Counted from the stretch's first letter, positions 43,103-52,904 are shown. The stretch is 64,000 bases of DNA from Aliiroseovarius sp. PrR006 (GCF_010500215.1 NZ_JAAGOY010000004.1:620001-684000), one strand, 5' to 3'. Notes: generated by a model not told the origin, from the sequence alone. Made by a program: numbers and translations.

Positions 43103-44038
43103 ATGAAACACCTGATAACCGCCGTTGCGCTTTTGGCTGCAACTCCAGCCATGGCTGCCGACAAGATGACCCTGCTGTTGGATTGGTTCATCAACCCCGA
43201 CCATGGGCCGATCATCATCGCGCAGGAGAACGGCTATTTCACCGAACAGGGGCTAGAGGTCGACATCGTCGCCCCCGCTGACCCCTCGGCCCCGCCGCGC
43301 CTTGTGGCTGCTGGACAAGCCGAACTGGCCGTGTCCTATCAGCCGCAGCTGCACCTTCAGATCCACGAAGGGCTGCCCTTGAAACGGGTTGGCACCTTGG
43401 TCGCCACACCGCTGAACTGTCTGCTGGTCCTAAAAGACGGCCCGATCGCCACACCCGCGGACCTGAAAGGTAGCAAGGTTGGCTTTTCGGTTGCCGGTGT
43501 CGAAGAGGCAGTTCTGGGGGCCGTTTTGGGCAACCACGGCGTCAGTGTCGATGATATCGAGATGATCAATGTCAACTTCTCGCTGTCGCCGTCGCTGATG
43601 TCCGGTCAGGTGGATGCCGTGATCGGCGCGTTCCGCAATTTCGAACTGAACCAGATGGAGATCGAAGGCGTAGAAGGTCGCTGCTTCTATATCGAAGAAG
43701 AAGGCGTGCCGTCCTATGACGAGCTGATCTACGTCGCCAATCCCGAGCTGATGGACGCCGACATGATCGCGCGCTTCATGGCCGCGACCGAGAAAGCAAC
43801 GCAGTACATCGTCAACAACCCAGACAAAAGCTGGGAGATCTTCGCAGGCACCTCGACCGAATTGCAGGACGAGCTGAACGCAAAGGCGTGGGTCGACACC
43901 CTACCGCGCTTTGCCTTGCGTCCTGCTGGATTTGACGCGGGTCGCTATGCGCGGTTCGAGCAATTCCTGCTGGACAGCGGCATGATCACATCGCTGAACC
44001 CGGTGGATGCGATCACCATCGACGTGACCGCAAAATGA
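43103..44038 (+). CDS. thiY: HMP-precursor ABC transporter, binding protein
   Basis: A 311-residue periplasmic protein with a 19-residue signal peptide (cleavage AMA-AD) and an NMT1/THI5-like fold: LLLDWFINPDHGPIIIAQEN is the family start. ThiY proteins bind formylaminopyrimidine or similar thiamine breakdown products. AGGAAGGA precedes the ATG at 43103; the longer frame lies in thiF. It partners ThiZ and ThiX. Confidence 0.9.
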   Translation: MKHLITAVALLAATPAMAADKMTLLLDWFINPDHGPIIIAQENGYFTEQGLEVDIVAPADPSAPPRLVAAGQAELAVSYQPQLHLQIHEGLPLKRVGTLVATPLNCLLVLKDGPIATPADLKGSKVGFSVAGVEEAVLGAVLGNHGVSVDDIEMINVNFSLSPSLMSGQVDAVIGAFRNFELNQMEIEGVEGRCFYIEEEGVPSYDELIYVANPELMDADMIARFMAATEKATQYIVNNPDKSWEIFAGTSTELQDELNAKAWVDTLPRFALRPAGFDAGRYARFEQFLLDSGMITSLNPVDAITIDVTAK

Positions 44039-44712
44039 GCGGTCCTTACGGCCACGCCTTCGCGGTGATGCGCGATCAGTCAGGCGAAGCATGGCGGGAT
44101 TATACCCGCCATGCATTCGTCGAGGGGATGAAGGACGGCACCCTGCCCCGCGAAGCTTTCCTGCATTACCTGCGGCAGGACTATGTGTTCCTGATCCACT
44201 TCTCTCGCGCGTGGGCGCTGGCGGTGGTGAAGTCGGAAACGCATGCGGAAATGCTGACCGCCGTGGGCACTGTCAACGCGCTGGTGGCTGAAGAAATGCA
44301 GCTGCATATCGGCATTTGCGAGGCTGCGGGCATTTCTCAGGACGAGCTGTTCGCCACCGCCGAACGCGCCGAAAATCTTGCCTATACGCGCTTCGTGCTC
44401 GAGGCAGGATATAGCGGCGACCTGCTGGATCTGTTGGCGGCACTTGCCCCCTGCGTGATGGGCTATGGCGAGATCGGCACGCGCTTGGCGGCCGACAAGA
44501 CCTCGGATGCTTATGCCGACTGGATCGCCACCTATGCGGGCGAGGACTATCAAGGGGCGTGCAAGGCGGTGGGCGAGATGCTCGACGCGGCCCTATTCCG
44601 CCGCTTGGGGCAAGACTTCACCGCGTCGCCTCGCTGGGATCGCTTGTGCAATACATTTCGCACCGCGACCGCGTTAGAGGTCAACTTCTGGCAAATGGGT
44701 CTGACGCCATGA
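44035..44712 (+). CDS. tenA: Aminopyrimidine aminohydrolase (TenA)
   Basis: A 225-residue all-helical TenA protein. The active set is D49 (LRQDYVFL), C140 (APCVMGYGEIG) and E214 (ALEVNFWQ). TenA converts aminomethyl-aminopyrimidine to HMP, salvaging the pyrimidine of degraded thiamine. Placement inside the thiXYZ importer genes supports salvage. Overlaps thiY and thiZ by ATGA. Confidence 0.94.
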   Translation: MSGPYGHAFAVMRDQSGEAWRDYTRHAFVEGMKDGTLPREAFLHYLRQDYVFLIHFSRAWALAVVKSETHAEMLTAVGTVNALVAEEMQLHIGICEAAGISQDELFATAERAENLAYTRFVLEAGYSGDLLDLLAALAPCVMGYGEIGTRLAADKTSDAYADWIATYAGEDYQGACKAVGEMLDAALFRRLGQDFTASPRWDRLCNTFRTATALEVNFWQMGLTP

Positions 44713-45437
44713 ATCCAGCGCCCGGTATTCGGGTTAAAGGGTGTGCGACGCTGAAAGGCGCGCCGCTTTTTGCGCCTTTGACGTTGGAGCTTGAGGCCGG
44801 GCAATGGACCTGTCTTCTGGGCGGGTCTGGCGTGGGGAAATCCACGGTTTTGCGGCTGATTTCAGGCTTGGCGACAGGGGCGGAGTTCGAGGGCGAGATC
44901 ACTGCCTCGGACAATGCCGAAGTTGCCTCCCGCGTGGCCTATATGGCGCAGGATGATCTGCTTTTGCCGTGGGCAAGCGTGTCTCAGAACGTTCTTCTGG
45001 GCGCACGCCTGCGCGGCGACAAGCCGGATACGGATCGGTTGCGCCGCATACTCGACCGTGTTGGCCTAGCCGATCACGCGACTAAGAAACCTGCCGAGCT
45101 GTCAGGCGGTCAGCGCCAGCGCGTGGCCCTTGCCCGCACGTTGATGGAAGACAAACCTGTCATCCTGCTTGATGAGCCCTTCTCGGCGCTGGACGCGCAG
45201 ACGCGCGCGGCGATGCAGGAACTGGCGGTCGAGCTGTTGCAGGGCAAAACCGTTCTGGTCGTCACGCACGACCCGGCCGAGGCCGCGCGTCTAGGCCATT
45301 CCATCATCGTGATGGCCCCCGGTGGCCTGACCCGCTGCCCACATCCGCCATCGCCAATTCCACGACCCGTGGATGATCTGGAAACGCTGGAGTGTCAGGC
45401 AGCACTTCTCCGACACCTGCGCGAGGGCGTGGCATGA
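44709..45437 (+). CDS. thiZ: HMP-precursor ABC transporter, ATP-binding subunit
   Basis: A 242-residue ABC ATPase with Walker A GGSGVGKST, the signature LSGGQRQRVALARTL, Walker B VILLDEPFSALD and VVTHDPAEAARLG. The ATG at 44709 overlaps the tenA stop; the frame upstream is tenA shadow. It energises the ThiX/ThiY importer. Confidence 0.92.
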   Translation: MNPAPGIRVKGCATLKGAPLFAPLTLELEAGQWTCLLGGSGVGKSTVLRLISGLATGAEFEGEITASDNAEVASRVAYMAQDDLLLPWASVSQNVLLGARLRGDKPDTDRLRRILDRVGLADHATKKPAELSGGQRQRVALARTLMEDKPVILLDEPFSALDAQTRAAMQELAVELLQGKTVLVVTHDPAEAARLGHSIIVMAPGGLTRCPHPPSPIPRPVDDLETLECQAALLRHLREGVA

Positions 45438-46168
45438 GGTACCTTCCCGCCCTTGCAGCCGCGCTTTTCGCGGTCATCCTGTGGCAACTCATTGTCACCA
45501 CCACCGGCCTGCCGAAATTCATCCTGCCCGGCCCTGCATTGGTGGCCGAGACGTGGTGGCAATACCGCGCCGTCATCGCCGAGCACACGCTTGTCACGGC
45601 AACCGAAGTGCTGATCGGCCTTGCCATCGGAGCAGGTCTGGGTGCAGTAACCGCCATCCAACTTGCCTCGTCGCGGGTGGCGCGGGTTTTGATCCAGCCG
45701 ATGCTGGTCTTCACGCAAGCGCTGCCGGTCTTTGCCCTGGCCCCCATCCTGACCCTGTGGCTGGGCTATGGTCTGTGGTCCAAGGTCGCGATGGCGGTCC
45801 TGATCATCTATTTCCCCGTCACATCGGCCTTCTTCGACGGGTTGATGCGCACACCTCAGGGCTATCTGGATCTGGCCCGCACGATGCAAGCCAGCCCGTC
45901 ACGCGTCCTGTGGCATATTCGTGTACCGGCAGCTCTGCCTTCGCTGGCTTCGGGGCTGCGACTTGCGGCTGTCTATGCGCCCATCGGCGCAGTGATCGGC
46001 GAATGGGTCGGCGCGTCGCGCGGGTTGGGCTATTTGATGCTTTTGGCAAATGGCCGCGCCAAGACGGATCTGATGTTCGCTGCCATGCTGACACTTGGGG
46101 TATTCTCGATCCTGCTGCACATTGCCGTTGGATATCTCACCCGCAATCTGGGCAAAGACTGTAGATGA
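45434..46168 (+). CDS. thiX: HMP-precursor ABC transporter, permease
   Basis: A 244-residue SsuC/TauC-type permease with about six spans; FILPGPALVAETWWQYRA and the EAA loop LARTMQASPSRVLWHIRVPAALP are typical. ATG at 45434 overlaps the thiZ stop. It is the last gene of the TPP-controlled operon; no clear terminator follows. Confidence 0.92.
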   Translation: MRYLPALAAALFAVILWQLIVTTTGLPKFILPGPALVAETWWQYRAVIAEHTLVTATEVLIGLAIGAGLGAVTAIQLASSRVARVLIQPMLVFTQALPVFALAPILTLWLGYGLWSKVAMAVLIIYFPVTSAFFDGLMRTPQGYLDLARTMQASPSRVLWHIRVPAALPSLASGLRLAAVYAPIGAVIGEWVGASRGLGYLMLLANGRAKTDLMFAAMLTLGVFSILLHIAVGYLTRNLGKDCR

Positions 46169-46430
46169 GGTCAAAACGCGAGACGTCCCAAAGCGGTCAT
46201 TCATCGCAATTGCAGCATCAGGTTATTGGGGTTCAAAACCGGCCACTCGCGACAAGGGAAGCAAGGTCGACTAAGGGCCGGTTCCTACCTGAAACAAGTC
46301 TGGGCGGAGCGTTGATTTAATGCCCAATGCTCACTGACCCGTGTTCGTATCTCAGAAACGACTGGACTACCCGGCCAGACAACGCATTATTGGCCAGCTT
46401 CGCACGGCACTCATCGAGAACTTCAAGATT
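46169..46430. other. Intergenic sequence before the IS6 relic
   Basis: About 260 bases between thiX and the insertion-sequence relic. I see no gene, no clear terminator and no strong promoter. Confidence 0.4.
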
Positions 46431-47218
46431 GGTTGCTATCAGACAAATTTGAACCAGTCTCCACTAGGCCAGTATGACCGTCCTTTAACCAGCGCAAAGA
46501 CCGCGCCACTCGGCGAGAGCGACGGAGCGTTTCAGCTTGAAATGATCCCGTCTCGAAAGACTGCGATCCTGATTGAAATGGTTGAAGACGGAGGCGTGGA
46601 CGGCAACGAATATCTGCAGACTTCGCATTCGCCGGAAGCGAAACATGGCACGTTCTCGTCGTCGAAACGGGAAATGGGAGTTCTCAATCCGGTTGTTCAA
46701 ATAACGGCCAGTCACCTGCTTACCTTCAATTCCAATATCCCGCATTGCCGCCCCATAAGACCGAAGCCGATCCGTCACAACCAGCTCAGGCTGAGCCGTA
46801 TCGTTTCATCGCTTTCCTCAAGAGTTTAAGGGCTGCACGCTTGTTTCGGCGCTTCGTTACGTAGCTTTCCAGCACCTCCCCTTCGTGATCAATTGCTCGC
46901 CATAAGTAATGTCGCTCTCCGTTGATTTTCACGAACACCTCGTCCAGGTGCCACTGCCAACGGGAGAATGCGCGTAGTTACTGAACCCGTTTTCTTCGTA
47001 TCTCAGAAGTGAACAAAGGACCAAACCGGTTCCACCAATAGCGCACTGTTTCGTAGCTGATTTCGATCCCGCGCTCATGCAGAAGATCCTCCACATTACG
47101 CAGTGAAAGTGGGAACCGAACATATATCATCACCGCTAGGCGGATGATCTCAGGACTGGTTTTAAAGTACCGAAAAGGAGAGCGTTTGGACATGGCAGGA
47201 CGCTAATTCAGCACCCTG
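46431..47218 (-). mobile_element. Degenerate IS6-family insertion sequence
   Basis: The element holds one transposase read leftward and is about 790 bases, the right size for IS6. GGTTGCTATCAGACAAATTT at 46431 and, on the other strand, GGGTGCTGAATTAGCGTCC ending near 47218 may be its two ends; their match is weak, so the limits are approximate. The transposase is broken, so it cannot move itself. It sits at the junction between the thiamine operon and the rhamnose genes. Confidence 0.65.
46485..47193 (-). pseudogene. IS6-family transposase, interrupted by a stop and a frameshift
   Basis: The start at 47193 gives SKRSPFRYFKTSPEIIRLAV, the typical IS6 opening, through ERGIEISYETVRYWWNRFG. A TAA at 46978 then interrupts the frame. 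Translation resumes as WQWHLDEVFVKINGERHYLW, carrying the first catalytic Asp. A one-base shift near 46780 moves to a third frame that begins with VVTDRLRSYGAAMRDIG (second Asp) and ends at 46485 after AEWRGLCAG. All three DDE parts remain recognisable, so the damage looks recent. Confidence 0.88.
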
Positions 47219-47229
47219 CCCGTCTCAAG

Positions 47230-48123
47230 TTAGTTTCTTCTGACACCGCCATGACGTGCCAAGCTTTTGAGATAGCCACCATAGTTATTCTTTGCGTAAT
47301 ACCGTGCACGCTCAAGCAAGGCCTCAGAGCTAATCCATCCATTTCGGTAGGCAATTTCATCTGGCGAGCCTACTTGTTGTCCTTGGCGCTCGGTGAGAGT
47401 CCGAACGAAATTACCCGCTTCTAGCAGGGAGGAATGGGTGCCTGTGTCCAACCAAGCATAACCGCGCCCCATGAGTCTGACAGATAGCAACTCATCGCTC
47501 AGATAGCTTTCCAATAGAGTTACTATCTCGAGCTCTCCGCGAGCAGAGGGCCTGATGTCACGCGCGCGCTCTGGAGCACTGCCGTCCAGAAAATACAACC
47601 CAGTTACCGCGTAGCTCGAAGGCGGTACGGCTGGTTTTTCTATGATTGCGCGGACCGTACCGTCATCTGTAAAATCTACGACGCCGTAGCGTTCAGGATC
47701 TGCTACACGGTAGCCAAATACGGTACCGCCTTCTGTATCTCGATTACCCTCTGAAAGCATTTCGGGTAATCCGTGTCCGAAAAAGATGTTATCACCAAGG
47801 ACCATTGCGGAGGGATCCCCATCAAGAAACTCCTCACCCAAAATATATGCCTGAGCTAACCCGTCCGGATTGGGCTGCACGATATATGAAAGCGAAATCC
47901 CCCACTGGCTTCCATCCCCAAGCGTACGTGCGAACTGCTCTTGATCCTGGGGGGTTGTAATAATGAGAATCTCGCGAATGCCGGTCAGCATAAGAACGCT
48001 TAGAGGATAATATATCATCGGTTTATCATAGATCGGAAGAAGCTGCTTCGACACTCCCAGCGTGATGGGATAGAGACGTGTACCAGAACCGCCTGCCAGT
48101 ATGATGCCCTTGCGTTCCCTCAT
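47230..48123 (-). CDS. rfbA: Glucose-1-phosphate thymidylyltransferase
   Basis: A 297-residue nucleotidyltransferase making dTDP-glucose. [12 protein letters not shown] (8-19) is the dTTP site, [18 protein letters not shown] and [12 protein letters not shown] are signature segments, and [18 protein letters not shown] follows. Start and the rfbD TAA overlap by one base (TAATG). It is the last gene of the leftward rfbC-B-D-A operon and ends 37 bases from the IS6 relic. Confidence 0.95.
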   Translation of the reverse strand: MRERKGIILAGGSGTRLYPITLGVSKQLLPIYDKPMIYYPLSVLMLTGIREILIITTPQDQEQFARTLGDGSQWGISLSYIVQPNPDGLAQAYILGEEFLDGDPSAMVLGDNIFFGHGLPEMLSEGNRDTEGGTVFGYRVADPERYGVVDFTDDGTVRAIIEKPAVPPSSYAVTGLYFLDGSAPERARDIRPSARGELEIVTLLESYLSDELLSVRLMGRGYAWLDTGTHSSLLEAGNFVRTLTERQGQQVGSPDEIAYRNGWISSEALLERARYYAKNNYGGYLKSLARHGGVRRN

Positions 48124-48971
48124 TATTCCATCTCCAATTCATTCAAGACATCATCAAGAGCCCGCTTCCAGTCTGGACGCGAGATGCCAAATTTTTCTTC
48201 TGTTTGACGGCAGTCCAACCGCGAGTTCAAAGGGCGAAGTGCAGGTGTGGGATAGTCATGGGTCGAAATTGGATTGACGGCAATCGAGCGTCCAGTTCGG
48301 CGAAATATCTCTTGGGCGAAACTGTACCAACTAACATCGGGAGTGCCCGTCAAATGGTAGGTGCCGGATTTCGAGGGGTCTTGTCTTAGCTGCTTGGCGA
48401 TTGTCACACACGCTTGCGCAATATCGCGCGCTGACGTCGGGCCACCAATTTGATCGTCTACGACATTCAACTCATCACGGGTCGCGGAAAGGCGCAGCAT
48501 GGTTCTTACGAAATTAGTACCATGCGCGGAAAACACCCAGGAAGTGCGCAAGATTGCGTAGCGCCCGCCGACCGCACGCACTCCATCTTCGCCCGCTAAT
48601 TTTGACCGACCATAGGAGTTTGGAGGAGCGGGATGATCATCGGGACGCCGAGGGCGCTCACCAGTTCCATCAAAAATGTAATCGGTTGAGACATGAACAA
48701 ACGGAATATCTAGCTCTGCGCAGACCTTCGCCATCAGTGCAGGGGCATCACCGTTGATCCGGGTAGCAAGCGCCTCCTCTTTCTCGGCCCGATCAACGGC
48801 TGTATAGGCTGCGGCATTAATCACAGCCTTCGGTGCGTGTGTGCGGATCTCAAAGGCGCAAGATTGTGGGTCCTCGAGGTTGGCCTGATTGCGCCCCAGA
48901 GAAATCACCCCTTCAAGCTGCCGTAACTCTGTAGCGACTTGTCCATTTTGTCCGAACACTAAGACCGTCAT
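48123..48971 (-). CDS. rfbD: dTDP-4-dehydrorhamnose reductase
   Basis: A 282-residue extended SDR that reduces dTDP-4-keto-rhamnose to dTDP-L-rhamnose. [12 protein letters not shown] binds NAD(P)[15 protein letters not shown] and [12 protein letters not shown] are hallmarks, and YGRSKLAGE holds the catalytic Tyr/Lys. ATG at 48971 overlaps the rfbB stop (ATGA); the frame start at 49037 is within rfbB. Confidence 0.95.
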   Translation of the reverse strand: MTVLVFGQNGQVATELRQLEGVISLGRNQANLEDPQSCAFEIRTHAPKAVINAAAYTAVDRAEKEEALATRINGDAPALMAKVCAELDIPFVHVSTDYIFDGTGERPRRPDDHPAPPNSYGRSKLAGEDGVRAVGGRYAILRTSWVFSAHGTNFVRTMLRLSATRDELNVVDDQIGGPTSARDIAQACVTIAKQLRQDPSKSGTYHLTGTPDVSWYSFAQEIFRRTGRSIAVNPISTHDYPTPALRPLNSRLDCRQTEEKFGISRPDWKRALDDVLNELEME

Positions 48972-50026
48972 TCCGATCCCTCTCCTACACCAAGCCGAAC
49001 GCCCACGCCCCGGCGATCCAGCAGCGGTCGCCACCAACTCTCATTCTCCAAATACCACCTAATGGTCCGCTCAATTCCTTCCTCAACAGTCACTGAAGGT
49101 TGCCAGCCTAATTCATTGCGTATCCGCGAAGGATCAATCGCGTAGCGCACATCGTGACCAGGTCGATCAGACACAAAGGTAATTAGATCTGTGTAGCTTG
49201 CATTCTTTCTCGGATGCAGACGGTCGAGAATGGCGCAAACAGTTTGTACCAATTCGAGGTTCGTGCATTCATTTTCTCCGCCGATATTGTAACTGCGTCC
49301 TAACCGCCCCTTCTCGATTGCCAGAAGTATTGCATCGGCGTGATCCTCCACAAACAACCAGTCACGGATGTTCGAACCGTCGCCATATATTGGCAGTGGC
49401 TTACCAGCGAGAGCGTTCAGGATCACAACCGGAATAAGTTTTTCGGGGAATTGGTAGGGCCCATAATTGTTCGAGCAGTTTGTTAATATGACTGGCAGGC
49501 CGTAGGTCTCATGCCACGCACGAACCAGGTGATCGGAACTCGCCTTGGAGGCGGAGTAAGGTGACCGTGGATCATAGGCCATGTCTTCGGTGAATTTCAC
49601 CTGTGGGTTAGTGGGGAGCGAGCCATACACCTCGTCAGTGCTAACATGAAGAAAGCGAAATCTGTCAGGACGATCAGCGCTCTCCCAATAGCTGCGTGCG
49701 GCTTCTAGCATATTAAACGTGCCTGTGACATTCGTCTCAATGAAATCAGCAGGCCCATCGATTGAGCGATCCACGTGGCTTTCGGCAGCCAAATGCATTA
49801 CCATATCCGGGTGATACTTGTTGAATATATGATCAAGGGAGGTTCGGTCACGAATGTCCGCTCGCTCAAAGTGGTAACTCGGATTGTCAGCCACAGATGC
49901 TACATTTTCCAGGCAAGCAGCGTAAGTCAGTGCATCGAGATTGATCACGCCATACCCCCGTTCTAGGGCCAACCGAACCACTGCTGAGCCAATGAACCCG
50001 GCTCCGCCCGTCACAAGAATCCTCAT
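48968..50026 (-). CDS. rfbB: dTDP-glucose 4,6-dehydratase
   Basis: A 352-residue NAD-dependent extended [13 protein letters not shown] starts the Rossmann fold; T130, D131 and E132 in VSTDEVYGS and Y157/K161 in [10 protein letters not shown] form the active site. [13 protein letters not shown] and [12 protein letters not shown] are also diagnostic. It forms dTDP-4-keto-6-deoxyglucose. Overlaps rfbC by ATGA. Confidence 0.96.
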   Translation of the reverse strand: MRILVTGGAGFIGSAVVRLALERGYGVINLDALTYAACLENVASVADNPSYHFERADIRDRTSLDHIFNKYHPDMVMHLAAESHVDRSIDGPADFIETNVTGTFNMLEAARSYWESADRPDRFRFLHVSTDEVYGSLPTNPQVKFTEDMAYDPRSPYSASKASSDHLVRAWHETYGLPVILTNCSNNYGPYQFPEKLIPVVILNALAGKPLPIYGDGSNIRDWLFVEDHADAILLAIEKGRLGRSYNIGGENECTNLELVQTVCAILDRLHPRKNASYTDLITFVSDRPGHDVRYAIDPSRIRNELGWQPSVTVEEGIERTIRWYLENESWWRPLLDRRGVGVRLGVGEGSE

Positions 50027-50589
50027 TGGCCGCCCTCATACAGAAACGGAGTCTCAAATTCGGCAAACAGTTGGGCCGCCCGATCTTTCTCCGATAAGAT
50101 CGGGATGGTTCGCTTCAAAGGCCACTCAATCCCGCAGCTGTCCCACCTTACAGCACCATCACAAGCCGGCGCATAATAGTCAGAACACTTATAGATAATT
50201 TCTGTTTCTGGCTCTAAAGTCATAAAGCCATGTAAGAAGCCTTTTGGCACAAAAAGCTGCTTTCCATTCTCGAAACTCAATTCCTCCATCATCCACCTGC
50301 CGTATGTTGGCGAGCCACGACGAACATCCACCACGACGTCAAGTAAACGGCCACGCCCACAGCGCACCAATTTGTCCTGCGCATACGGGGGGAATTGGTA
50401 GTGTAGTCCGCGGATAGTTCCAATTTCTCGCGACAGTGAATGGTTATCTTGAACGAAATCAACGTCAATCCCTTGATTTTCCAATTGCTTTTTGTTCCAG
50501 CTTTCGGAAAAGAAACCGCGATCATCACCATAACGCTCTGGCATAATGATCTTAACATCGGGGAGTGGTGCGTTTTTAACTGAGATCAC
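50023..50589 (-). CDS. rfbC: dTDP-4-dehydrorhamnose 3,5-epimerase
   Basis: A 188-residue cupin epimerase. H63 in [10 protein letters not shown] is the base, [16 protein letters not shown] follows, and [22 protein letters not shown] carries the catalytic Tyr. It starts with GTG at 50589 with no good ribosome site, although a preceding reading frame ends at this point (GTGA overlap). It appears to be the first rfb gene. Confidence 0.94.
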   Translation of the reverse strand: MISVKNAPLPDVKIIMPERYGDDRGFFSESWNKKQLENQGIDVDFVQDNHSLSREIGTIRGLHYQFPPYAQDKLVRCGRGRLLDVVVDVRRGSPTYGRWMMEELSFENGKQLFVPKGFLHGFMTLEPETEIIYKCSDYYAPACDGAVRWDSCGIEWPLKRTIPILSEKDRAAQLFAEFETPFLYEGGQ

Positions 50590-51149
50590 TTTAACAAATT
50601 CATTCTTAGGCCTTTAATCCAACGGCTTTTGCAAGTGGCTACCAAGGCATTCTGGGGCATTCTCACATAACCTAATGCGAGGAATTTCGTTTCCTCATTG
50701 AGCTTTAACAAACTCACGCAAACAGATCGTTTCACTCGCGCTACCGCACAAGGGCTGCCTTTCGTGGTGCCTTGTTCTTTTTCTTTTATGTGAAGCACAT
50801 TTGAGGTCTTACTCGTCGCTTCGTTCAACCCCGATCGGTACCATAGCTTCACGAGGCTGAAAACCCGTAAGCGGTTTTTGAAAATTTGTCATCGCAGTAG
50901 ATCTATTGTTTTCCCACTTCATCATTATAGCATTTACCCCCACCGAACTGGCTGAGGCAACAGGTGACTCCAAAGGGGACATCACTCAGTTGGTGACTTT
51001 TGACCAAGGTCCGATGCCGGTTTGTAATAATTGAAAGACCCAGCGATTTATGCGCTGTGATGTATCTTGATAATTGTTCCCTCCCCACTCTTAGAACTAG
51101 GCGATTACGTAACTTAGTAGCTCTGCCCATTTGCCGATCTCACTATAGG
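50590..51149. other. AT-richer intergenic region upstream of rfbC
   Basis: About 560 bases with no supported gene. Frames of 88 and 75 codons on the minus strand (50586-50852 and 50903-51130) show no known family; the first abuts rfbC with a GTGA overlap, so it cannot be fully dismissed. AAAACC (50860) and GGTTTTT (50873) form a weak hairpin with a T tract rightward. The rfb promoter should lie here. Confidence 0.45.
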
Positions 51150-51470
51150 TGAACTCCCCCCGAGATTCGGACACTGACGTAAGCTACGATTTGTTGTCTG
51201 CTGATCTTCGACAAGAAGGAGATCAGAGATGTCGGAACGGAAGAACCATTCGCGGGAAATCAAGGCGAAGGTGGCGCTTGAGGCACTGAAGGGTGAACAG
51301 ACGGTCGCTGAGTTGGCGAGCCGCTTTGGCGTTCACCCGACTATGATCCACAGTTGGAAGCGAGCGCTCCTGAAAGGTGCGTCCGGTATATTTGAGCGCG
51401 GCGGCAAGAAAACCCCTGAGATTGACGAGGAGCAGGTCAAGGAACTGCACGCGAAGATCGGGGAGCTGGC
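51150..51470 (+). mobile_element. Left part of an IS3-family insertion sequence
   Basis: TGAACTCCCCCCGAGATTCG at 51150 has the TGA...CCCCC form of IS3-family terminal repeats. OrfA begins 79 bases later with a good ribosome site (GAAGGAGATC). OrfB is missing: sequence of a different element takes over at about 51470. Confidence 0.75.
51229..51470 (+). pseudogene. IS3 OrfA, truncated and running into foreign sequence
   Basis: The first 80 residues are an IS3 OrfA helix-turn-helix protein (KNHSREIKAKVALEALKGEQ, VAELASRFGVHPTMIHSWKR, then EEQVKELHAKIGELA). Beyond that the same frame stays open to 51558 but encodes unrelated residues, because the DNA has changed to IS110-type sequence. No OrfB follows. 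Confidence 0.8.
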
Positions 51471-51595
51471 TGCTGGCAAGGAAACCGAAGATGCTGGTCG
51501 CTATTGCTCTGGCGAACAAGATGGCGCGAACATTCTGGGCCATGCTGACGAAAAATGAGGATTATCAGGATCCGGACCAGGCTGTCTCTGCGTGA
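51470..51595 (+). pseudogene. C-terminal fragment of an IS110-family transposase
   Basis: In the frame starting at 51470 the 41 codons read LLARKPKMLVAIALANKMAR, then TFWAMLTKNEDYQDP and a TGA. This ALANKMAR-WAMLTKNEDY ending is typical of IS110/IS116 transposases. The catalytic parts are absent. The join to OrfA is exact and in another frame. Confidence 0.75.
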
Positions 51596-51905
51596 AAAAG
51601 AAGCACTGCTCGGCAGTCCAAAGCCGGTGACGGGGGGAGTGAGAAGTCGACGAATTGCATGGGCGAAATGATCGAACAGATCTGGAGCAGGAAAACCAGC
51701 ACTGGCCCACCAGCCGATCTGAGCTCGTTCATCAGATTTGGACCTGATCCGCGGATCACCATACCGGCCAGCGGCTTCCGAAAGACCGCACTCGATCACA
51801 CGAAAATGGCTCAGAAACTTCTAGCATTTCGAGCGGAAACCACAGAAGGGCCTGCGATCAATTGCACCGTACACAAAGGCCGGACACATACCCGCAACCC
51901 AAAAT
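51596..51905 (+). mobile_element. Probable 3' non-coding remainder of the IS110-type element
   Basis: About 310 bases without a gene. I recall similar sequence after IS110 transposases in related bacteria, including the CAAAGGCCGGACA segment near 51876, but could not check it. The region ends just before the convergent glycosyltransferase gene. Confidence 0.4.
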
Positions 51906-51923
51906 GACCAAAGTCAGTTCAGA

Positions 51924-52904
51924 TCAATCCTTGCAAAATAGGTGCCGTCCACACATGATTGTGTCAGCAAACAAGGTGCGCAGCATCGCCCAAAGGTATC
52001 GTCGGCAGAACCGCGCCATGGTGCGATACTCTTGCTTGGGGCGCAGGATGGCCAACACCGAAAACGCGACCCATCTCATCAGATATCCGGCAAAAAGGAT
52101 GGCATCATAGGCCACACATGCTAGCGGACCGCGATCCTTTCTGAAAAACTGCCTGGGGCCTTTGAAGACGGTCCCGATCACTTCCATGGACGGCTGTTTG
52201 GAAAAGCTGCGGCCATGGTGATGCGTGATGGTCTGAAGCGCCGAGAACACGACGCGGTGGCTTTTCCCGACACGGTGGCACAGCTGCATGTCTTCGCCGA
52301 ACATGAAGAATTCGGGTGCAAAGATCTGGTCTCCCACGACGTCACGGCGAAACATCAGCGATGCACCGGATACCCAGTCAAAGTCGCGCAGGCCGGGGAC
52401 GTCATCCTCCACGTAAACCGGATCGGGCCGCCAGCTCCGCGGCAGGAGGCGTTTGGGCAAGAGGTAGTTCCAGGCGAGGTTGTAAAGGGTCGGGAAAGCC
52501 CCCCCTGCCGCGCGTTGAAAGCTGCCGTCACTGTTGCGCAGCCGGGATCCCAAAATGCCGATCTCGGGCGTGCTGGTAAGTGTCTCCAGCATCTGGTCGA
52601 TCGCCCCCTCGTGTACGACAGTATCGGGATTGAGCAACAAGATTACAGGCGCAACCGTGGCCTCGTACCCGATCTGGCAACCGGGCGCGAAGCCTACATT
52701 TTCGGGTGCTTCTATCAGGCGGATCCAAGCGAATTCCGGATCGCGCAACATGTCAACGCTCCCGTCGGACGAGGCATTGTCAACGACGATGACCTCGTAG
52801 CGGTCGGGGCTCATACCTGTGTTGTCGCGTAGTGACGTCAAACAGTCCCGCAAGAGGTCCTTGACGTTCCAGTTGACGATAATGATAGCGAGCTCTTTGG
52901 TCAT
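51924..52904 (-). CDS. Glycosyltransferase family 2, rhamnosyltransferase-like
   Basis: A 326-residue inverting glycosyltransferase. The GT-A fold shows IIIVNWNVKDLLRDCLTSL, VIVVDNASSDGS, NVGFAPGCQIGY and LLLNPDTVV (Asp for metal), then GEDMQLCHR. This resembles WbbL-type rhamnosyltransferases, consistent with the rfb genes nearby. The C-terminal hydrophobic stretch (AYDAILFAGYLMRWVAFSVL) may anchor it to the membrane. It overlaps the upstream gene by ATGA and is last in the long leftward operon. Confidence 0.88.
   Translation of the reverse strand: MTKELAIIIVNWNVKDLLRDCLTSLRDNTGMSPDRYEVIVVDNASSDGSVDMLRDPEFAWIRLIEAPENVGFAPGCQIGYEATVAPVILLLNPDTVVHEGAIDQMLETLTSTPEIGILGSRLRNSDGSFQRAAGGAFPTLYNLAWNYLLPKRLLPRSWRPDPVYVEDDVPGLRDFDWVSGASLMFRRDVVGDQIFAPEFFMFGEDMQLCHRVGKSHRVVFSALQTITHHHGRSFSKQPSMEVIGTVFKGPRQFFRKDRGPLACVAYDAILFAGYLMRWVAFSVLAILRPKQEYRTMARFCRRYLWAMLRTLFADTIMCGRHLFCKD

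Noticed and set aside
46341-46829. A 162-codon plus-strand frame across the IS6 relic
   Set aside because: It is the reverse strand of the transposase pseudogene.
50586-50852. An 88-codon frame ending at the rfbC start (GTGA overlap)
   Set aside because: The overlap hints at coupling, but the protein resembles nothing, has no ribosome site, and lies in sequence that looks non-coding. Left as undecided rather than listed as a gene.
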